Assembly: GCA_914767715.1 (NCBI GenBank) | Contig: OU612072.1 | Span: 24,862,001-24,926,000 of the forward strand | From: Membranipora membranacea | Taxonomy: Eukaryota; Bryozoa; Gymnolaemata; Cheilostomatida; Membraniporidae | Direction of reading: 5' to 3' | Length of the DNA stretch: 64,000 nt | In this document: one piece after another, positions 48,868-60,282 of the stretch | Numbering within the stretch: position 1 is the first letter of the stretch | How the letters are laid out: each line of letters opens with the position of its first letter | Notes under the pieces: model-generated | Told to the model about the DNA's origin: nothing | The model's input: only the letters and a program-made list of their open reading frames with translations | The model's database searches: none | Program-made: the position numbers and the translations under genes

Positions 48868-51328
48868 TTAGGTTGCCTGCGTTCCATCGCCAGAGCTAGT
48901 GACCTGTACATAAATGAAAACAAAAAATGTGTACAATACCGAACCATATAATATAGTTACCTTGAGAACTTCTCATTAGCACTTTAATTAAGGGTTGCCA
49001 AGTCAGGCTGTCAAAAAATGGTTAACCCCATTCTGGGACAGCAAAATTCAATATGCTAGAGGTCAGCGTTACATCTTCGAAGCACACATACTTGAATCTT
49101 AGTTGAGAAATCAAACACAGTCTTAGAAATGATATACAAACAGTTCTATCAGATCAGCTTTCATACCTGCTCATAACATGGCGGAGGGGGTAAGTCATCC
49201 CCTGAGTCTGGAGGAGCAGTTGGAGTTGCAGTGGTGTTATTAGGGCCTGCTAGATGGTCCTGTTTAGGTGTCTCCATCACATCATCGTAGGAGGGAACTT
49301 GGTAATCATCTCCGTTCATGCTGATTGCCACATCCCCAGAGTCTATAAATTTATTAATACAGTGATTAACACAAGAGGCACATTGTGTTCAGTTCACACC
49401 TAAGTTACCATCACCTTACATCTTTGAGGCAACACTGACAGGAGTGAGTTGTCACTGTTCAAACAAACCTGATATATGAAGGATGAAAGCAAAATTTGAA
49501 ATATATTTGTTTGGTTCAAAATGAACGCCATTATGCTTCGAAAAATTTCATGTTCTATAATGCAACATATCTTCCAAGTATCACTACACAGTTTCATGGA
49601 TATGGCTAATTAATTTTCCGTTAGATTTTTAACTAGTTTTCACTAATTTCCTGTTTAAAGCGTAGGCGTTCTTATAAGTAATTAGCAAGTAAACATACCG
49701 GTAGGCTGTTCCGTGGTAGCGAGAGGGATTGGATCATGCTGATCATATATCACAGCCTCACTACGACTTCCTACACAACACTTTCCTAGAACTCCACATA
49801 AACAAGCTAACACTGAGCAAGCAGCACCTGCAATGCTAAGTTTCAGCGGTAGGCTAAAAAAAAATAAAAATTGTGTTGACAGGTAGAGTTCTACAATGAG
49901 TTACGATCAATAAATTTCAAGCAATCACCATCATTTGGCTAACCAAAAATAACAACTTCAAGCAGCCAGATATAATAGTCATTTGTTTGTAACAATGCAA
50001 GCCGAACTGATATGAGATATTTGTGAAAATCAAGCAGAATTTTTGCTAAGCTCCAAGTTTCCAAAAGGTTACATCGTATATCAGGTTTGGCGAAGAGATG
50101 ATACTGAGATATTGCTGTCAAGTTGCTGTGTGTGTCAGAAGGCTGCGGATGGCTTTGCTCTGCGACATAATAGGTTGCAAATCCAATCATTTTCTGACAC
50201 TATTACTCATATACTTCCACTAATCAGTAAATGGTATGTGATCAACATCCTCTGGCAAGGGTTGCCTTCTTAGCAATATACAACGTGGCATTAGCTCGAA
50301 TCGAACACCCCGCTGAACTGATATATTCATAGTTTCATATTATACCTGAGCTGATAACCTTTCTTTTCTTTTACAGGAGGCCCTTCTGTTATTGGAGGCG
50401 CATAGGTTGAGGCAACAAGATCATGGTCAAGATTGACCTTTACCCTCGTAACTTCATCTTCCCAACCGAAGCACTCATCGTACAATGGACACTCAACTGT
50501 GGTTATATTGGAGCCCTGCACATTCGTTTCGCAGCACCAAAAGTCCACAGCAGTAACATCAATGATGTTATTTTCATAGTCAGTATATTTACATGTCACT
50601 GATGGAGAAACACCGTCTGGTGAGACACATTCATAAAATATCCAACCTGCAATACAAATTGTCATCATCAGAGTGAGATTGCCTATGAGTATATTGCTGT
50701 ATTGCCTTTTGATGTTTCTAGGGAAATTACACAACAGGTTTCGTCATGAAACGGAGTTTGAAGTTTTGACATTGGCATAGTCAGTTTGAAGTCACAAGCA
50801 ATCAAATTTTTTTGTGTAATATTGCTCTGAAAGTGAAATGTGGTTTGACTGTTGGAAAATTGGTGAGAAGTGATTCAGCTTGTATCTGTATCCTTTATAC
50901 ATCCACAACAGCCATTGCATGTAAGCATGCTAATTAATAATATCTATTGAAATTTAGATATTCAGATAGGTGTTTGGAATTTTGACTCCTCAGAAATGTT
51001 TCACTTATGGTAAAGCAGACAAACAATGCAAAAACCGTTTCGATTCCATGTCGCAGATTCTGAGTCTATTGACTAATTGACTGATATGATGCATTCAGAC
51101 CACACAGACCAAAGTCACTACTCTTATCTAAGTGACATGATTGGACAATACGACATACTCACTGTGTTGATTGCTAACAAAGTAGGCAGGAGGTTATCAG
51201 AGCGTCACAGATAAACTCTTATTCTACAGAGACCTACTGTACTACTCACCCCATCCTGCGAATACAAGATGAACAAGGCTTGTTGCGATCAACAGTGTCC
51301 GAGCTATCTTCAGACACGTTAGTGCCAT
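48868..51328 (-). CDS. Shisa/STMC6-like type I membrane protein, unit 7
   Basis: Exons in coding order: 51328-51250, 50646-50346, 49853-49699, 49342-49167 and 48903-48868 (248 aa). The signal peptide contains RTLLIATSLVHLVFAG. The ectodomain has YECVSPDGVSPSVTC, DFWCCETN, NIT and DEC, then a longer linker (ITEGPPVKEKKG). The helix is LSIAGAACSVLACLCGVLG. The tail has DDYQVPSYDDVMETPKQD and LPPPPCYEQ; the last exon gives VTSSGDGTQAT. Its transmembrane exon and preceding intron nearly match those of unit 4 in inverted orientation. Confidence 0.85.
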
Positions 51329-51329
51329 C

Positions 51330-53240
51330 CTTCATTGCAACAGCAGTATACAGACAAGTGCTCAGATTGATGCAAAAAATGAAGAATGAGTTTTTCCAAG
51401 CTTTATCAACTAGTAAGCTCCACAAATCAGCTGCGAGTACAGTGACTACAGCCCAGTTTGAGAGGCAGACTGTAATACAAGTGTTATGAACGCTAAATGT
51501 ATAGCACCTAGTGAGTGAGTTGTATTTGATTGATGCTTGTAATCGTAATTTAGTTATTGTAGTTATTTTTTATCCAGTGAAAATTATAGAGGACAACAAG
51601 ATATTATGTAATGTTTATTATACACTTTGTGATAATGACATACGAAGGCAGACTGTCCCAGTTTCCATACTCTCTGTATATTACATAGATGAATGATCAT
51701 TGCTTCAAGGTTTAGTGGGCAATAGCATGTAGTCTTAATAGCAAAGCAAATGTTTTTCCTGATCATCTCCCTTGATCACTTACAGATGAGATCATGGTGT
51801 TGCAAAATTTCATAAAAGTCATAAAGGAAGCATATGAGACTTCTTGCTGTGAAAACGTCTTGGTATCAGCTGACAGCATTTGACGAATATATCATGTGAT
51901 CAGAAAATTCCATCTATATGCCAGAAGAAAAAAGAATCAGAAGGTCTTTGTTTCTATTATAATGTCAATTAAATAACAACATTTTAAACATGAAAATATT
52001 ATCAGTCATAATATCCCAGGCCGTCTGGCCGAACAATGAAATCTGTGTCAATGATAGTTTATATGAACATTATTTATTGTCTCACCTATTCAGCACCTCC
52101 ATACCAAGGAACAACTCCTGACAAAACCCCATTTCCATGCGATGGCAATTTATTGCACATAATCTATACTAGTAATGGTACTAGTAATAATACAGAATCA
52201 AAGTTATGGGTAATAAGCCTTGGATATAACTTAGATTCCGCTGAGAAGTCCAGTGTTTAGAATTGGCTGATAATCTCATTGCATACAATGCATCTTTGGA
52301 GCTGGTGACCTGAAACTAGATCAGACTACAATGTTCATTCTTGTAACAAATATGATATCACTTTTTGGTATTAAGATATAATTATTTATTATGATGCAAC
52401 TATATACATAAACTAAATCTGATATGGTGTATCAAATGATGTTGTTTGAAATGTGCGCCCTCCCCCCTATATTTTGACAATGCTGTAAATACGTCATAGC
52501 AGATAAATAAAGTTGATCGCACTGGATATGTCAGAGAGAGAAAGGGAGAGGCACAATTATCTCTCAACAGTGTAGTTGTTCACTCAAATAAAGGTCTGTA
52601 CTAGTTTTCAGTTTGTGTAACATTCACTATGGTTCCGTGCTTCGGATTTGTGGTTCACTCCAATTTCGAATGGTTAGAATCCAGTAGATTCTAACCATTC
52701 CCATGATGGGAAAAAACATGAAAAACATATGCCACGGCCGAGACTTGAACCCTGGTCTCCCGCGTCTAAGCCCTTTGATGGCATTGCCGCCGCCCAGAGA
52801 TCCACTATACTTTCACCTAAAATTGAGAATAATTGAGAAAATTGAGAATCCTGCCAGAGTACACAACTCTACTATCTTAAAATTGAGAAAATATATAATC
52901 TTCAATACATTGTCTCGTATTTTCTCAATTTTTATTTGTTCTCAATTATCAATATTTCCAATAAAACATACGTTGTAAATTATTAATATATTTTTTTAAT
53001 TTGAATTGTGATTAAAAACTAAATAAATCTCTCACTATCCTCCATATAACATTCCTGCTCATGAGATACTTTTACACACAACCTGTAGTAATTAAAATGT
53101 AATTACTCCCAACCAACGCTTTCTGCATTGATAATGACTGGGTCATTATCATAATTGCAGAATGTTATTATTAACTTTATTTACTCTATGTGTATTTATC
53201 TCCTCTAGCCAGAAAAATAGCACACTATTTAAGTTAAAAC
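51330..53240. other. Interval upstream of unit 7
   Basis: I find no gene. A 74-codon frame at 52036-52260 starts with a hydrophobic stretch but has no paralogue. A 29-bp inverted repeat (GGTTAGAAT...ATTCTAACC) lies at about 52670-52700, next to the tRNA-like segment. Confidence 0.35.
52735..52812 (-). mobile_element. Possible tRNA-derived SINE head
   Basis: On the minus strand a GGTTCAAGTCTC B-box-like element (52751-52740) follows a GC-rich stretch with a weak A-box match. AATTGAGAA repeats lie to its right. The call rests mainly on the B box. Confidence 0.35.
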
Positions 53241-53244
53241 TTTG

Positions 53245-53395
53245 AAAAGGTGGGGTGCAAACATTGGCATTGATCTGGGAACTGGCGCGTTCTGGGCTGT
53301 CGCTGACATAGTCGGAAACCCCTGGCTGGCATTCCGGGATGCCATCGGCTTAGCCGAGAAAACCCGTGGCTGGTGGAATTCCACTACATATATCG
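53245..53395. other. GC-rich island of unknown nature
   Basis: This 150-bp stretch is clearly richer in G and C than its surroundings. One plus frame reads through it (contains IGIDLGTGAFWAVADIVG and ends at a TGA), and one minus frame is also open. No start codon or splice partner is evident. It could be an old exon or part of a repeat. Confidence 0.3.
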
Positions 53396-53635
53396 AGCAT
53401 ACATACTGATGGTCAACTGGCCATTACAACTAACTATCTGACCTAACAAAGTTACACACTTATCACACACCATTGGTATCCAATCCATTACATTCATACT
53501 CTCACCTGGATGTACTGACAGACACACTCGACATCTATCTCTCTGGTAATTATGATTTACATCTAAACCTTCTTCCATACTGATATAAATCTTAGCTGGG
53601 CTAAGTTGAACCACCTTGCGATTGCTTTCAACCAC
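53384..53635 (-). CDS. Possible small protein or exon with two CxxC pairs
   Basis: An 83-codon frame contains RDRCRVCLSVHPGESMN, then MVCDKCVTLLG, that is C-x2-C-x18-C-x2-C. Paired CxxC motifs at this spacing are common in zinc-binding domains; the CRVCL start recalls ZAD-type domains, but the fit is weak. No splice partner or paralogue is seen in the window. Confidence 0.25.
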   Translation of the reverse strand: MVESNRKVVQLSPAKIYISMEEGLDVNHNYQRDRCRVCLSVHPGESMNVMDWIPMVCDKCVTLLGQIVSCNGQLTISMYARYM

Positions 53636-53810
53636 GTATCACAGCTCAACTATAATGAAACAAACTGAGTGGTTCTGACAGGAGAGTAGAGACTGAAAGT
53701 GTACAAGCAAGCACTGGACAAATCCCTTGTCCTCTTTTTATGATGAAGCAATATAAACTTAGCTGTATGTTTCACTCATATGAGTGGGTTTAAGACTAGA
53801 GAGGTACAGC

Positions 53811-54402
53811 ATGTACAAAACATCTGGCCTGATGAGAAGAAGACTGGTTAGTTTTGAACCAAAGAAAGATGATGATGTGAGTATTCTTTTACTACTAGCT
53901 AGTCAAGTTTTACTCTTAGCAAGGAGTTGAAGGGATGGATAGCTGCAATTAGGTGGTAGCCTGTCTTGACAAGGTTTGTCAATCTTTGACAAGCTTGTCA
54001 AAACAGGTTACTTAGGTGGGTAGTAGCTTAATTTTTATCTCCAATAATTGATTGATTGATTCCTTGCTTGTGGACTGACTGAGTTAGCCCTTTTTTTTTA
54101 ACTGAGAGGGACAGTAAAGGATTAGGGCAAAGTGATGGCGAAAATTTGACTAGCGTAGTTTGCTCAGTCTCATTGAAATAGCTCCTGATTCAGTAATTAG
54201 CTGAGTATTTACGTAATATTTCTCTTGCTCAGTTTTTCATTGTTTTATTATCTTGTAGGTACACAGTCACAATCTATATGGCTGGATGTACTTTTTCGGA
54301 CAAGGCTGCCAGCAGTTACGTAGAAGACCCGATCGCCATATAGAGGAAGACATAGTTCAATGCAGAAATGACTGGTGGAGAGAAGATAGTATCCTCCGCT
54401 AA
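53811..54402 (+). CDS. Possible two-exon gene, 69 aa, unrecognised
   Basis: Exon 1 (53811-53876) starts with an ATG with A at -3 and codes MYKTSGLMRRRLVSFEPKKD and two more Asp. It ends at a GTGAGT donor. Exon 2 (54259-54402) follows a TCTTGTAG acceptor in the same phase (0) and contains NLYGWMYFFGQGCQQLRRRP, then HIEEDIVQCRNDWWRED, and TAA. A strong GTAAGT donor sits two bases after the stop, so a 3' UTR intron or a different final frame is possible. The other two frames of exon 2 are closed. I recognise no family. Confidence 0.35.
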
Positions 54403-54409
54403 GCGTAAG

Positions 54410-55085
54410 TAGCCTAAGCCTAATCAGATGTATAATATGCATTACCAGTTTTTTGTCACTTGAATCGGTAACAGGTATGTCTTGTGACGTGTCTAGCAAG
54501 CTTACATAGCCACAAATTGGCGTGAGATTATAACACCCTAACCCTAGTTGTTACAGGTCTCATCTAATACAGGTAATGGGTATGTTATAATCCATATTAT
54601 ATGCAAATTATGGCTTATTGGCGGCAAGGTGGATGCGCGCAATCGTTATTCTCTCATAGTGTATATGCAGTCATAGCGCAGCATTACACACACTTTTTTT
54701 TGCAATTCTGCCGGGGAGCAAATATTGAAAATTTTAGCTGCTCAAATTATATTAGATTTTGAAAACATATTTGCAACCATTTATTTATATACATGATTGA
54801 ATTAGTTTCAAAAATGCTCTGTAATGCCTACATAGTGAAATTTGATATTAATTGATAGGTGGTTCTGACTAAACCCTCTACTCAGAAGGTCACAGCATGC
54901 AAACCATCATAAAACCTTATCATTTCTTTTAATTCCTAGCTGCTTGTTTGGTTTACAATTATGTACAGCCATTGATATGCATATATATCAATGCGTACAG
55001 CAACATAGTTTATGATAATTGATAACTAACAACAATGCGTAGATGGCATGTTTTTATTTGCCACAAAGACACTATCTGCCGAATT
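54410..55085. other. Intergenic DNA
   Basis: No exon or repeat is recognised. Confidence 0.3.
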
Positions 55086-55088
55086 GGG

Positions 55089-55288
55089 TGGAATCAGGTG
55101 ATTGGTTAGTTTGTGAACTCACTCTACTGGCACAGATCGCCTACGAGTTGAATCAGGCGATTGGTTAGTTTGTGAACTCACTCTACTGGCACAGATCGCC
55201 TATACGAGTGGAATCAGGCGATTGGTTAGTTTGAGAACTCACTCTACTGGCACAGATCGCCTACGAGTGGAATCAGGCGATTGGTTCC
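55089..55288. repeat. About 59-bp tandem repeat, three and a half units
   Basis: Units contain GAATCAGGCGATTGGTTAG, then GAACTCACTCTACTGGCACA and GATCGCCTACGAG. The copies are almost identical, so it is young. Confidence 0.9.
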
Positions 55289-55552
55289 AGAAACCGATTG
55301 GATAGAGTCCAGAGAAGCTGTGTCAATTTTTTATTGTTCCATATATCGAATGATGAACTTTGTGATGTACAATCCAACTTTCAGTCTGCCAAATTCATTT
55401 TTACTCATGAAGATTTGTTTCCCTTGTGTTTAGTGTGAGACAACTCTGTTTCACACAAGTTATATTCAGTGATCAATGTTATCTTAGCGGAATATAATCT
55501 GTTAGTGGCAACATATTTTAAGTTTCGTTTCAGTTAAAATTTCATCAAACAC

Positions 55553-56209
55553 CTTTTCATAACTTGGCGGCGGTGCTGATGGAGTGGTCGGGGGAGTTGG
55601 TGCTGATGCAGGGATCCAGGGAGGTAGTGATGATGGAACGATCGAAAGTGGTGGTGCTAATGTAGCGATCCGGGGAGGTGGAGATGATGGAGCGATCGGG
55701 GGAGGTGGTGCTTACGGAGGTAGCCGGGGAGTTGTTGAAGGAACAGTGTTCTTACTGGGATACATTTGCCACCGTTGATCTGGTTTAGGTGATCCCCTAG
55801 CATCCGGGTAGAAGGCTACATGCTTAGAGCATCCAAGCTTATCGATTGTCGCATCAGCTGATTCTAAACCAGGAAACAGGAAATATGGAACAAAAAACAA
55901 TAATGTGTACCCAATAAAGATTAATCCTACAGTCCTACTAGGCCATGTTTTGCATGTAATATGAAATAAGACAGCCTGAGGAGCTGTTTGCAGTAAAACT
56001 GCTGCAAAGTCTACAAATTAGTATCATAGCGGATCATAAAGATAAATCTATAATGACGTACCAGCTGGCTGTTGGGTGGTAGTAAGTAGGTTCGGATCTT
56101 CCCGGGCAGACATATTCTGTTTGTGACTAGTACTGGGTCCTGAGCAGATCTCTGTAAGAGTGAGTGTTGGATTATCATCTGATTGACCACCTGCTCTGGT
56201 AGACAATCT
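55553..56209 (-). pseudogene. STMC6-like unit 8, truncated and with nonsense in the tail
   Basis: Only the juxtamembrane exon (56209-56062, 148 nt, exactly the length of the matching exon in unit 9) and the tail exon (55863-55553) are present. The juxtamembrane exon ends in the family pattern EDPNLLTTTQQPA. The tail exon has a TAA at 55714-55712 after TPRLPP, yet the same frame continues downstream through IAPSSPPPR-like repeats to PPPSYEK. Upstream, homology to unit 9 and unit 6 intron sequence can be followed to about 56437, where a LINE fragment begins. No transmembrane, ectodomain or signal exon is found before unit 9. This is a dead fragment unless those exons lie elsewhere. Confidence 0.7.
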
Positions 56210-56452
56210 CTACAATGTGTGTCGAATCGGTAGCTAGAGTTGACATATAATGTCAATATAAGCCCCTATCGATTATCTATTCATACAAGGGGTGTCTCAT
56301 TCTGCTTGCACAATATAACTATCAGAACCTGAACTCAACTCATTTTAATTGCCGATAAAGTCAGCGCATTATGTATAAATAGCCCTATGAAGATCTCTTT
56401 TTGTAAATGATAGCCTAGTTTATCGTAGATCTACACCTGGTCAAGATCCCAA

Positions 56453-56979
56453 GTGTCGGACCTAAAGATTTTAAACACTCACTTCACTACTATTGCAGAT
56501 GTTTTGACTAGTAAATTGCCAACTCCTCATGCCAGAATTGACCCGCTCACAAATGCGAAAATGAACCCAATTCCGCATTTGACACCATCAGACTGTATCA
56601 AATACATGTCTAGTATCTCAAACAATAAATCTACTGGTTCTGATAATGTTTCAGTGAAATTACTGTGAAAAACGTTCCCCCATATTGTTGACATCGTTAC
56701 TGACATGATAAATAGATTTTGGTTGAAAGAGTTTTCCCAAAAGAATGGAAATCAGCTAGAGTCGCACCTATTTTTAAAGGTGGTGATAGAAATGTTCCAT
56801 CCAACTTTTGTCCAATCTCAGTCTTACCAATTTTTTCCAAAATCTTTGAGAAACAAATCAATATTCACCTTCAGACATATTTAGAATCAAAAATAATCCT
56901 ATACAATTTATAGTCAGGTTTCAGAAAAGGTTTCTCTTGCGCAGATGCTATGCATAAGATATTTAGTGATTGTCTAGAC
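56453..56979 (+). mobile_element. Non-LTR retrotransposon fragment (reverse transcriptase N-terminal part)
   Basis: Two frames carry successive parts of a LINE polymerase: SNNKSTGSDNVSVKLL in one, then FPKEWKSARVAPIFKGGDRN, PISVLPIFSKIFEKQI and SGFRKGFSCADAM in another. These correspond to the K-S-x-G-x-D, P-x-x-W-K-x-A-x-V-x-P-x-x-K and S-G-F-R blocks of CR1/jockey-type enzymes. A stop, a frameshift and an abrupt end at 56980 show it is dead. It lies immediately upstream of the truncated unit 8. Confidence 0.75.
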
Positions 56980-57186
56980 CAGCTGTGGGCAACCTGCGGC
57001 CTTTTTACAGAATGAATTATGACCTATCAAAGGTGGTTATGTCTGCCTGACAAAACTCCATTGTAACTTATAAAAAAATCTAACATCAGCAGGTGGCCAG
57101 ATTGATGAATTTCCCCCAGTTGATAAAAAACGCAGGCACTATAACGATCATTGAAGTGTCCCCTCTGTATATCCTTACTCTGTGAA
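56980..57186. mobile_element. Composite of a hAT end and a foldback-element arm
   Basis: Positions 56980-57005 repeat the CAGCTGTGGGCAAC end of the hAT element at 48025-48794. From about 57005 to 57186 the sequence follows one arm of the foldback element at 12500-13191, ending in ATATCCTTACTCTGTGA. Neither is complete. Confidence 0.7.
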
Positions 57187-57189
57187 GCT

Positions 57190-59620
57190 ATCATGTCACA
57201 CTGTGCATATACTGCTTTAGTAAAGTACTAGCACCACTTATGACATACAGCTACAGTGTTGCACATGTTGCACAGTGTTGTATAGTGTTGCACCTTGGGT
57301 AGGAGACAAGATCTATTCGATCTCAGACTACTTCTATCCTAGCTTAAGCGCACAAACTCTGCACGAGTTGCTGGTAATGGCATTAAATCAACATCAACAT
57401 CCCAATCACATAAAGGACCTGGAGGTCTTTGACAATAAAATACTACATCAAGGAACAGGGGCGGAGCTTCAATGCTACAACTAACTCTCTCCGATACTTC
57501 AGGGTAGTCTGTTTAGGATTAGGAAAACCTACTAAGCCAAGCTGCCCCAAGATGGGGCCAGCTGACTTTAATGAGTGTGATTGGTAAACAAATTATGAAT
57601 AAATTAGCAGAATTGGGACACAAATATTTTTTCACAATCTGGCAAGTGTTTGAAGAGAATCTGAGACACAATAACCGTTAACAGTGGACTGAGTTGAGGG
57701 AATTTCAATAATATTTAATGCTAGGTCGATTCTAGATCCTCCAGGTCAGGCACAGTTAAAGACTACCTAAAGATCCATGCATGATACTGTGACATCATAA
57801 TACAGAGAATGAGAGTTACCTTCCCTCATGGGAGGCACTTTTTCCACCATTAATAATTCATGCCAAGTGTAAAGCATTGAATTTGTTTACCGTGCAAATC
57901 AGACAAAACTTATCTTTGGTAGCTGCCTGACTATAACGTGCAATGGTCTATGGGTAGTCTTTAACCATTCCTCTATCTCCTATATTGCTTTTAACTATTA
58001 TGTAGCTTAAACCACCGATAAAAAAACCACACGTTCCTCAAGCTCTATTATTATGCACCTAGAGTTGTCAACTCTTGGTAAGCAGGTACGCAACTCCCTA
58101 ACATCTGATACCTTTCTTTGAATCACTCTCTTGTTGTTAGTGCTGTCCTGTTGTGCAACTAAAGTTATTCACATAGCATAACAATAGTTTCCCGTTTACT
58201 AAATGTTGAAACTCTGATCTAGTATAGCCTTTGGACTTTTTGAAATACAGCCATCAACGATACCCAGTTCACAATTGCGAAATATCCTTGTCCGTTAATT
58301 ATGTAATAATCAATTAAAATATAATTAGATGGCTCCTTTTACAATATAGATGTATTGCTTGAAAAATACAATATGTAATAAAAAAACTTGAGGTCATAAT
58401 AGTTAAAATTATTAAATATGAAAAATATGTAAGACAAAAACAAAAAGTAAGAATAGTGTTTGATAGAAAAAACTGTAACTTATATCAATCTTCCCCTCTC
58501 TGTAAACTATCAATACATTGAGTTTTATCAAGAGAGAGTGTAAGAGAAATGACAAAAAAGCTACATTTATAGAATCTATCTCATGGCAAAATATGTATTT
58601 TTATGAGGGGTGAGGGTAGATGGTTTCACTGCAGTTATACCTAAAGAGCAGGAACTCCAGAGATAAAATCTGTTTTGAAATTTTGCAAGAGTTTGGAATA
58701 TTAAAAGCTCTTTTTTGTTTTTGCTTTTTGGCTATTTTGCATGAGACAGGTAAATATATTAAAATAAAATATAATATATAGATTTGGCAAAGGCTTGTAC
58801 AGTTATGGTGTATCTTTAATGTTTGATTCACATATATGAGGTGACCAGCAAACATAAAGCAGCTGTTTTTAGCAGGTGAGTTAAACAAGCAGTAAAATGA
58901 TTCCTGAGACACTACAAAAAAAACATACACAAACTTGTAAATAAATCCATGCTCCCTCACTTTGAAGTGATCACATTACCATATAATGTCCCTGGTATCG
59001 AGCAGTAACAGTTTACTGATTGTACTGTCTTAGCATACACAAATAGAAGATAAGTTAGCCTGCTATTTAGGACTTAATCACAGGATAGGTTCATTGAATT
59101 CAACTCATATCAATATTCAACTTCCAACTTAGGCTGAAGGGGAGTATAAGAGGTGAAACTACGCTCAGGTCACAGCATTCATAATCACCCACATCCCATC
59201 ACTACACGATGTCATTGTGATTGTCGATATGATAATGATAATGATTATTTTAATTTGATAAAGGAGTCAGACTTTTGACATAAGACAAGCATAAACTTAG
59301 TATGGCACAGCTCTATATTAAACTAAATATTTATTGTTAACTATCGATTCACGATACTAAAGTACCCGTGTTACCGTAAGAGTTTTATCCTGGGTCTCAA
59401 TTCTCAGACAATCAAACTGAACTATCAGACTATACTTGATCTGTTTATGATGATCAGCAAAATTGCTGTGTATACCCGCGAAGTACGACCTGAAAAAAAA
59501 GTTCAAAACAAGATAATGCCTGCACAGCAATTAAAATTATAAGTTTATCCCACTTCAAACCTCCCAGTTCACTCTCTTGTATTTCCATAATGGGGTTCTG
59601 AAAAATCAGGAATCAGATTG
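57190..59620. other. Interval between units 8 and 9
   Basis: No family exon is seen on either strand. The sequence at 58300-58500 is extremely A/T-rich. Confidence 0.4.
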
Positions 59621-59629
59621 GGCACTCAC

Positions 59630-59765
59630 TGCCAACATATTTTATTTTTCCATCCATCACAATGATTACCTTTGTGATACACAATCCAGTTTTAGGTTCG
59701 CCTTATTCATTTTTATTTATCAAGAGTTGTTTTCCCTGTGTATAGTTTAAAGTTAAGGCCACACG
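59630..59765 (-). other. 3' UTR-like segment of unit 9, conserved downstream of unit 8
   Basis: This stretch aligns with 55306-55440 (shared TTTGTGAT.CACAATCCA and CTGTGT.TAGT blocks). On the minus strand both copies contain AATAAA signals, as expected for the 3' end of minus-strand genes. It shows that units 8 and 9 are duplicates including their 3' ends. Confidence 0.5.
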
Positions 59766-60282
59766 CGAGCAAGAGAGAGAATAGATAAAATGAATTAATG
59801 AGTATGAAATTGAACAATCACAAGGAGATGTTTGAGCCTTAGCATACCCAGAAGCTGAATCACGCTGGACTGGTTGATATAAAAAAAAGAGGTTCTCCTT
59901 GGTATGAATTTGTTTTATTTCGGTCTTTTGTTTCCATTTCACTGTTATGGTTTAGAAAAGCGGAGTGGGATTGCGCCCATAAATCATTACTACGAATTTT
60001 GTAGATGACAATCCTATATGGTAGGTTGATACTAGTTCAAAATTCAATTTGCAAGAAATAGTAGAAATGTGCACGAGTGTGTGGCCATACCTTGAAACAT
60101 TTCCATTCCACACAAATTACATTCAATAATCATCCTTCATCACTCGCCATCAATTAAATGTTAAATTATCAGGAAGGCAGTCAATGTGCCCGAAGAGGAA
60201 TATAATAAGTAAGTGCACACATATTTTTGCATTCATATGTCTATGCTTTGGATTGGGAATTACAAAGTCAATCAATATTTTA

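Noticed and set aside
55584-55778. Plus-strand Gly-rich 64-codon frame
   Set aside because: Antisense of the Pro-rich tail exon of unit 8.
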